A stretch of 10,404 bases of DNA from Acidobacteriota bacterium (GTDB taxonomy: Bacteria; Acidobacteriota; Terriglobia; UBA7540). The stretch lies in the NCBI GenBank assembly GCA_021789565.1, contig JAJYJL010000155.1, positions 1 through 10,404 of the forward strand. Direction: 5' to 3'. Positions within the stretch are counted from its first letter, which is position 1. The number at the start of each line of letters is the position of its first letter. The notes under the pieces are model-generated. The model was not told where the DNA came from, did not search any database, and saw nothing but the letters and a program-made list of their open reading frames with translations. A program made the translations under genes and the position numbers. This document shows positions 6,833-10,404 of this stretch, in pieces.

Positions 6833-9091
6833 ATGCGAATTCGACACAGGCTCATTATTTCTTTGACCATCAGCATTACGCTGGTTGCGTTTATTTTCGC
6901 CTTTTTCCAGGTTCGCTCGCAGAAAAATGCTCTTCGAAGCGATCTTGAAAAGCGTGCGGAGATTCTGGCAGAGAGCATGGTCGACAATGTGGAACCCCTG
7001 CTTCAAAACCAGTCCGGGGAACAGTTACAACAGCTTCTGGACCGCTTCGAAAACCGGGAAGCCCTCGATGGGGTTGCAGTCTACGACAAGAATGCAAAGA
7101 AGATCGCGGTTGCCAGCACGCTGGAAACTCAGCTGGATGTCGCTCCTTCTGCCGTCCGTCAGGCAATTTTTCGGGACAAGGGAGTCAGCCAGTTCTTTAA
7201 TCTGAGTGGCGTACCCATGGAGGTCTATGCCTTGCCCATCCATGGGCAAAATGGCCTGGAAGGGGTGCTGGCCCTCTACCACAACTCCACCTTCATTGAG
7301 GCACAGTCGTTCCGCCTTTGGCGGGATACGTTCCTGCGCCTGCTAGTGGAAACGCTCCTCATCGCCTTCATCTGCCTGCTGATTATCCGCATCAGCATCC
7401 TGGAGCCCGTCACCAAAACAGCGCAGTGGCTGCGGGCCCTGAGGACCGGCAAAGGCCTCCGATCGAACCCTCTGCCCGCAGAAGAAATCTTCCAACCCAT
7501 CGCGCATGAAGTCACGCAACTGGCCAAGACACTGGAAGTCGCGCGAACAGCCGCCGAAGAAGAAGCCCGCCTGCGTGAAGTGGGCGAAGCCATCTGGACG
7601 GCGGAACGCCTGCGCGTGCACGTGCGGAATCGCTTTCGCGACAAGCCGATTTTTGCGGTATCCAACCGGGAGCCCTACATGCACGTGCGCCAGAACGGCG
7701 GAATCGAATGCCTGGTTCCAGCCAGCGGTCTGGTCACTTCTCTGGAGCCCATCTTGCGGGCCTGCGACGGGACCTGGGTAGCAAGCGGGGCTGGAAATGC
7801 AGATCGGGAAACCGTCGACGATCATGACCGCCTGCGCGTGCCTCCCGATGACCCGCATTACACCCTGCGAAGGGTCTGGCTGAGTAAGCAGGAAGAAAAG
7901 GGCTTCTATCTCGGCTTTGCCAATGAAGGCCTCTGGCCCCTCTGCCACATTGCGCATACACGCCCGACCTTTCGCGAGGTGGATTGGAAACAATACAAGG
8001 CGGTAAACCAGAAATTTGCCAAAGCCGTGCTGGAAGAGATGGAAGGCACACAGGAACCCGCCGTTCTCATCCACGACTATCATTTCGCCTTGCTGCCCCG
8101 GATGGTGAAGGAGAAACGGCCGGATGCCCGCGTCGCCATCTTCTGGCACATCCCCTGGCCCAACGCCGAAGCCTTTGGCATCTGCCCCTGGCAACGTGAA
8201 CTGCTGGACGGGCTGCTGGGCGCCGACATCGCTGGTTTCCATATTCAAAACCACTGCAATAATTTCCTCGAAACAGTCGACCGGGCCCTCGAGTGCCGCA
8301 TTGAATGGGACCGATTTGCAGTCAACCGCAGGGGACATTTCACCCTTGTGCGGCCGTTTCCCGTCAGCGTCGTGTTTGATACCGAAACGGCGCGTGCATC
8401 AGCCATCGCCAGCCCGCCCGCGGCCGAAGATATATTCAAGGAGCTCGGGGCGGAAGGCACCCTGATGGGCATAGGCGTCGACCGAATGGATTATACCAAG
8501 GGAATCGTGGAACGCTTCAGAGGCATCGAACGGTTCATCGAGAAATATCCCGCCTACCTGACCAAGTTCAGTTTCGTCCAGATCGGCGCCCCAAGCCGGA
8601 CGGACATCCAGCAGTACCGTAACCTGGCGAAAGAGATTGAATCGGAAGCCCAGCGCATTAACAACCGGTTCCAGAAGGGCGCCTGGAAACCGATTATCCT
8701 GCTCAAGAGGCATCACAGCCACCAGGAGATCATGCGTTACTACAAGGCTGCCGATCTTTGCATGGTGACGTCGCTCCACGATGGAATGAACCTGGTGGCC
8801 AAGGAGTTTGTCGCAGCCCGCAACGACGGCCAGGGCGTTCTGATCCTGAGCCGCTTCGCCGGGGCATGCCGCGAACTGCGCGACGCGCTGATTGTTAATC
8901 CCTATGACACTGAGCAACTGGCAGAAGCCATCCGCTTTGCTCTGTCGATGGATACGGAGGAGAAGAGGCTCCGGATGCAGCGCATGCGCCGCGTTGTCCG
9001 CGAGCACAACATCTATCGCTGGGGGGCCAGCCTGGTCCGCGAACTTTCAGAAGTCCGGCTCGACAGGCCGGAACCGTTAAACGTCCGATAA
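6833..9091 (+). CDS. otsA: Membrane-anchored trehalose-6-phosphate synthase with N-terminal sensor/HAMP-like module
   Basis: A 752-aa protein from ATG 6833. TTG codons at 6815 and 6818 are in frame but lie against the only SD-like AGAAGG, and no good site precedes the ATG, so the start is moderately sure. Residues 8-26 and about 168-187 are membrane helices flanking an extracytoplasmic segment of about 140 residues that looks like a small cache-type sensor. A HAMP-like linker and helical stretch (about 188-262) follow, beginning with the Glu-Pro usual in HAMP domains. From about 272 the GT20 glycosyltransferase fold begins: VSNREP (276-281), PASGLVTSLEP (296-306), HDYHFALLPR (414-423), WHIPWPNAEAFG (438-449), GVDRMDYTKG (548-557) with Arg551 and Lys556 as expected phosphate/nucleotide ligands, and DGMNLVAKEFVA (650-661), the donor-binding loop. 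The family joins a nucleotide sugar (usually UDP-glucose) to glucose-6-phosphate; a related clade makes glucosylglycerol-phosphate, which cannot be excluded. The phosphatase gene 72 bp downstream supports the trehalose route. Sensing would be in the periplasm and catalysis in the cytoplasm. Confidence 0.85.
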   Translation: MRIRHRLIISLTISITLVAFIFAFFQVRSQKNALRSDLEKRAEILAESMVDNVEPLLQNQSGEQLQQLLDRFENREALDGVAVYDKNAKKIAVASTLETQLDVAPSAVRQAIFRDKGVSQFFNLSGVPMEVYALPIHGQNGLEGVLALYHNSTFIEAQSFRLWRDTFLRLLVETLLIAFICLLIIRISILEPVTKTAQWLRALRTGKGLRSNPLPAEEIFQPIAHEVTQLAKTLEVARTAAEEEARLREVGEAIWTAERLRVHVRNRFRDKPIFAVSNREPYMHVRQNGGIECLVPASGLVTSLEPILRACDGTWVASGAGNADRETVDDHDRLRVPPDDPHYTLRRVWLSKQEEKGFYLGFANEGLWPLCHIAHTRPTFREVDWKQYKAVNQKFAKAVLEEMEGTQEPAVLIHDYHFALLPRMVKEKRPDARVAIFWHIPWPNAEAFGICPWQRELLDGLLGADIAGFHIQNHCNNFLETVDRALECRIEWDRFAVNRRGHFTLVRPFPVSVVFDTETARASAIASPPAAEDIFKELGAEGTLMGIGVDRMDYTKGIVERFRGIERFIEKYPAYLTKFSFVQIGAPSRTDIQQYRNLAKEIESEAQRINNRFQKGAWKPIILLKRHHSHQEIMRYYKAADLCMVTSLHDGMNLVAKEFVAARNDGQGVLILSRFAGACRELRDALIVNPYDTEQLAEAIRFALSMDTEEKRLRMQRMRRVVREHNIYRWGASLVRELSEVRLDRPEPLNVR

Positions 9092-9113
9092 CAGGAATTG
9101 CGCTTCTTCCATT

Positions 9114-9133
9114 GAAAGGCTTGCAAGACTTTC
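9114..9133. repeat. 20-bp near-perfect palindrome ahead of otsB
   Basis: GAAAGGCTTG followed directly by CAAGACTTTC reads as an uninterrupted palindrome with one mismatched pair (positions 6 and 15). It lies in the 72-bp gap between the synthase and phosphatase genes. It has no spacer and would make only a poor RNA hairpin, so a protein-binding site is the more likely reading. A TTGAAA hexamer (9112-9117) overlaps it but has no good -10 partner. Confidence 0.3.
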
Positions 9134-9163
9134 CGTCTGTATTGCTCGTTTCAACGCGTTGCT

Positions 9164-10015
9164 ATGAACCGAATCCGATCGTCGCGCCGCCGTTCACCCG
9201 TTTCAAAATCCTCGAAAAGTTTACCCAAACCTCGCCAGTTCTCTGAGGACCTGAAGCCGCAATACCTGTTTGACTGCTGGACAAAAGTGGATACGCGCAT
9301 CCGCAAAGCGCGGCACATTGTCGTATTTCTTGATTTTGACGGCACGTTGGTGCGGCTGCGACGGAACCCTATAGAAGTTTTTCTAGGAGCGCCAGCGCGG
9401 CGCGTACTGCGCAAACTGGCCGGTCGCAGGGATATTACGCTCTGCTTCATCAGCGGGCGGCAACTCGCCGACCTGCAGCAAAGGGCGCGCGTGGAAGGCG
9501 CCATCTATTTCGGATTGCATGGCTGGCAACGCAGCAATGGGCAGCCGCCAAATCTGCCGGGCACGCGCAAGCTTCGAAATACAATGGAGTGGGCCATGCA
9601 GCAGGTCCGCGATATCCCGGGAATCCGGGTGGAAGACAAGGGAATCTGCTTCGGAATCCACTACCGTAACGCAGGCAAGCCAGCCTTTAGGAAGGCCCAC
9701 GCTCTCGTCCAGGAAGTTCTGGCCCGCCTGGGGCCGGGTTACAAATTATTGGCAGGCAAAAAGATCTGGGAAATCTATCCGAAGGATATGGGCAGCAAGG
9801 GTCTGGCGGCGAAGGACTTGCTCCAGCAGATTCCGGGCCGCAAGCTGGCGGTCTACGCCGGGGACGATACGACGGATGAAACAGCTTTTGCTTTGCTGCG
9901 AAAGGGTGTCACAATTCGGGTCGGCAAATTCCGGGAAACAAGGGCTAACTTTTTCCTGCGTGGCCCGGCTGAAGTCCTGAAATTTCTTAAGAAGCTGGAG
10001 GAGTCGCTCACTTGA
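9164..10015 (+). CDS. otsB: Trehalose-6-phosphate phosphatase (HAD superfamily)
   Basis: A 283-aa cytoplasmic protein, close to the usual family length once an extra basic N-terminus (about 1-48, rich in Arg, Ser and Lys) is set aside. The HAD motifs are in order. DFDGT (57-61) supplies the nucleophile Asp57 and the acid/base Asp59; ISGR (96-99) is motif II and GLHG (117-120) a typical family loop. KIWEIYPKDMGSKG (200-213) contains the motif III lysine and substrate-contacting residues, and GDDTTDE (233-239) is the magnesium-binding motif IV. The enzyme removes phosphate from trehalose-6-phosphate to release trehalose, completing the pathway begun by the upstream synthase. ATG 9164 has no clear Shine-Dalgarno, so translation may depend on the upstream gene or on another start. 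A short ORF overlaps its stop codon. Confidence 0.9.
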   Translation: MNRIRSSRRRSPVSKSSKSLPKPRQFSEDLKPQYLFDCWTKVDTRIRKARHIVVFLDFDGTLVRLRRNPIEVFLGAPARRVLRKLAGRRDITLCFISGRQLADLQQRARVEGAIYFGLHGWQRSNGQPPNLPGTRKLRNTMEWAMQQVRDIPGIRVEDKGICFGIHYRNAGKPAFRKAHALVQEVLARLGPGYKLLAGKKIWEIYPKDMGSKGLAAKDLLQQIPGRKLAVYAGDDTTDETAFALLRKGVTIRVGKFRETRANFFLRGPAEVLKFLKKLEESLT

Positions 10016-10191
10016 CGAACGCCCGGCAGCCTTTCCAGTTTGCCACGGCTTCCTACCTTACCCGCATCTGCAACCAGCGGGCGGCGCACCTGGGCCGGCT
10101 TGGCCACGAGCACGTGCGCGAGCAACTGCTGATTACCAACTCACTCGAACGCTATATGACGCTGTTCCTGCACTCGCTGTCCCCCGCCTGA
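10012..10191 (+). CDS. 59-aa hypothetical protein overlapping the otsB stop codon
   Basis: A TTG at 10012 shares the TTGA overlap with the otsB stop and is preceded by GGAGGAG (9997-10003) at 8-nt spacing, the layout of translational coupling. The 59-residue product starts MTNARQPFQF and ends LFLHSLSPA. It is Arg- and His-rich in the middle (LGRLGHEHVREQ), probably helical, with no signal peptide or clear membrane segment. I do not recognise a family. The strong ribosome site and exact overlap favour a real gene made with the trehalose enzymes. The TTG start and small size leave room for it being a chance frame, since the stop at 10189 is simply the next one in frame. Confidence 0.45.
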   Translation: MTNARQPFQFATASYLTRICNQRAAHLGRLGHEHVREQLLITNSLERYMTLFLHSLSPA

Positions 10192-10258
10192 CGTCCACTG
10201 TGGCTCCATTTTTTCCTGTCCGCTTCGGCGTGCCTGCCACCCTGGAGTCTCCGCCGGT

Positions 10259-10404
10259 TTACTTTTTCAGATCCGCTCTGGCTGAACGGACGGCTTCCAG
10301 AAATTTGCGGGCATTCGCTGTGATAACTTCCGTCTTGCCCTCCCGGAGCGCCTTGTTTGAAACCAGTTCCCCGCCGGCAGCCACCGCAGCCGCCCCCGCC
10401 CGGA
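10259..10404 (-). CDS. eda: KDPG/KHG aldolase, C-terminal fragment (runs off right edge)
   Basis: The last 47 codons of a minus-strand gene end with TAA at 10261-10259. The translation contains AAAVAAGGELVSNKALREG and then a TEVITANARKFLEAVR helix. This fits the C-terminal end of bacterial 2-keto-3-deoxy-6-phosphogluconate aldolases, where a G-x-G-G-x-L-V phosphate-binding loop is followed by a KALxxG turn and a final I-T-x-x-A-x-x-F-x-x-x-V-x helix. The enzyme splits KDPG to pyruvate and glyceraldehyde-3-phosphate in the Entner-Doudoroff or hexuronate pathways; it is cytoplasmic. Here the phosphate-loop region reads AAGG instead of the commoner GVGG. The active-site lysine lies outside the window. 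It converges on the 59-aa ORF with a 67-bp gap that shows no strong terminator. Confidence 0.7.
   Translation of the reverse strand, partial: RAGAAAVAAGGELVSNKALREGKTEVITANARKFLEAVRSARADLKK

Noticed and set aside
7343..8338. A 331-codon minus-strand open frame inside the synthase fusion gene
   Set aside because: It lies antisense to the GT20 catalytic region, where conserved motifs fix the plus-strand frame.
10192..10258. Terminator between the 59-aa ORF and the aldolase gene, suggested by a T6 run near 10209
   Set aside because: The sequence before the T run forms no stem longer than three or four pairs, so a terminator cannot be supported.
1..10404. tRNA, rRNA, CRISPR array or intact insertion sequence
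   Set aside because: No cloverleaf-like or rRNA-like sequence, no spaced direct repeats and no intact transposase with terminal repeats were seen on reading either strand.

Overview
The window looks like a chromosomal stretch from a GC-rich, free-living Gram-negative-type bacterium. The mix of a secreted S10-type carboxypeptidase, a large Tat-exported carbohydrate-active protein and a membrane-tethered trehalose-6-phosphate synthase, together with codon usage, makes an acidobacterium the best guess. That placement is an inference: there is no rRNA or other firm phylogenetic marker here.

Layout from left to right. (1) The left edge holds the first 32 codons of a minus-strand gene that reads as the ribosome maturation factor RimP. 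It is preceded by a good sigma-70-type promoter and a promoter-proximal hairpin with a T6 tract that looks like an attenuator. (2) About 270 bp without a convincing gene leads to a plus-strand gene for a secreted S10 serine carboxypeptidase-like enzyme. (3) A 109-aa protein follows that strongly resembles the cyanobacterial fluorescence recovery protein (FRP). This is surprising because its classical partner, the orange carotenoid protein, is not in the window. (4) Next is an 874-aa Tat-signal protein with an N-terminal region like that of GH20/GH67 enzymes, probably an exported glycoside hydrolase of unassigned family. (5) A decayed ISNCY-type transposase remnant follows, with nonsense codons, an internal deletion and a frameshift. 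(6) A minus-strand short-chain dehydrogenase/reductase (SDR) is divergent from (7) a two- or three-gene trehalose cluster. The cluster comprises a trehalose-6-phosphate synthase fused to an N-terminal membrane sensor/HAMP-like module, a trehalose-6-phosphate phosphatase (otsB), and a 59-codon ORF whose TTG start overlaps the otsB stop. (8) The right edge carries the last 47 codons of a convergent minus-strand gene that reads as a KDPG/KHG aldolase (eda).

The synthase and phosphatase form a complete two-step route: nucleotide-sugar plus glucose-6-phosphate to trehalose-6-phosphate, then to trehalose. The membrane sensor part suggests that the first step is controlled directly by an envelope or osmotic signal. 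The observations most worth follow-up are the FRP-like protein, the sensor-synthase fusion with its perfect 10-bp leader dyad, the unassigned Tat-exported enzyme, and the small ORF coupled to otsB. No tRNA, rRNA, CRISPR array or intact mobile element was seen.
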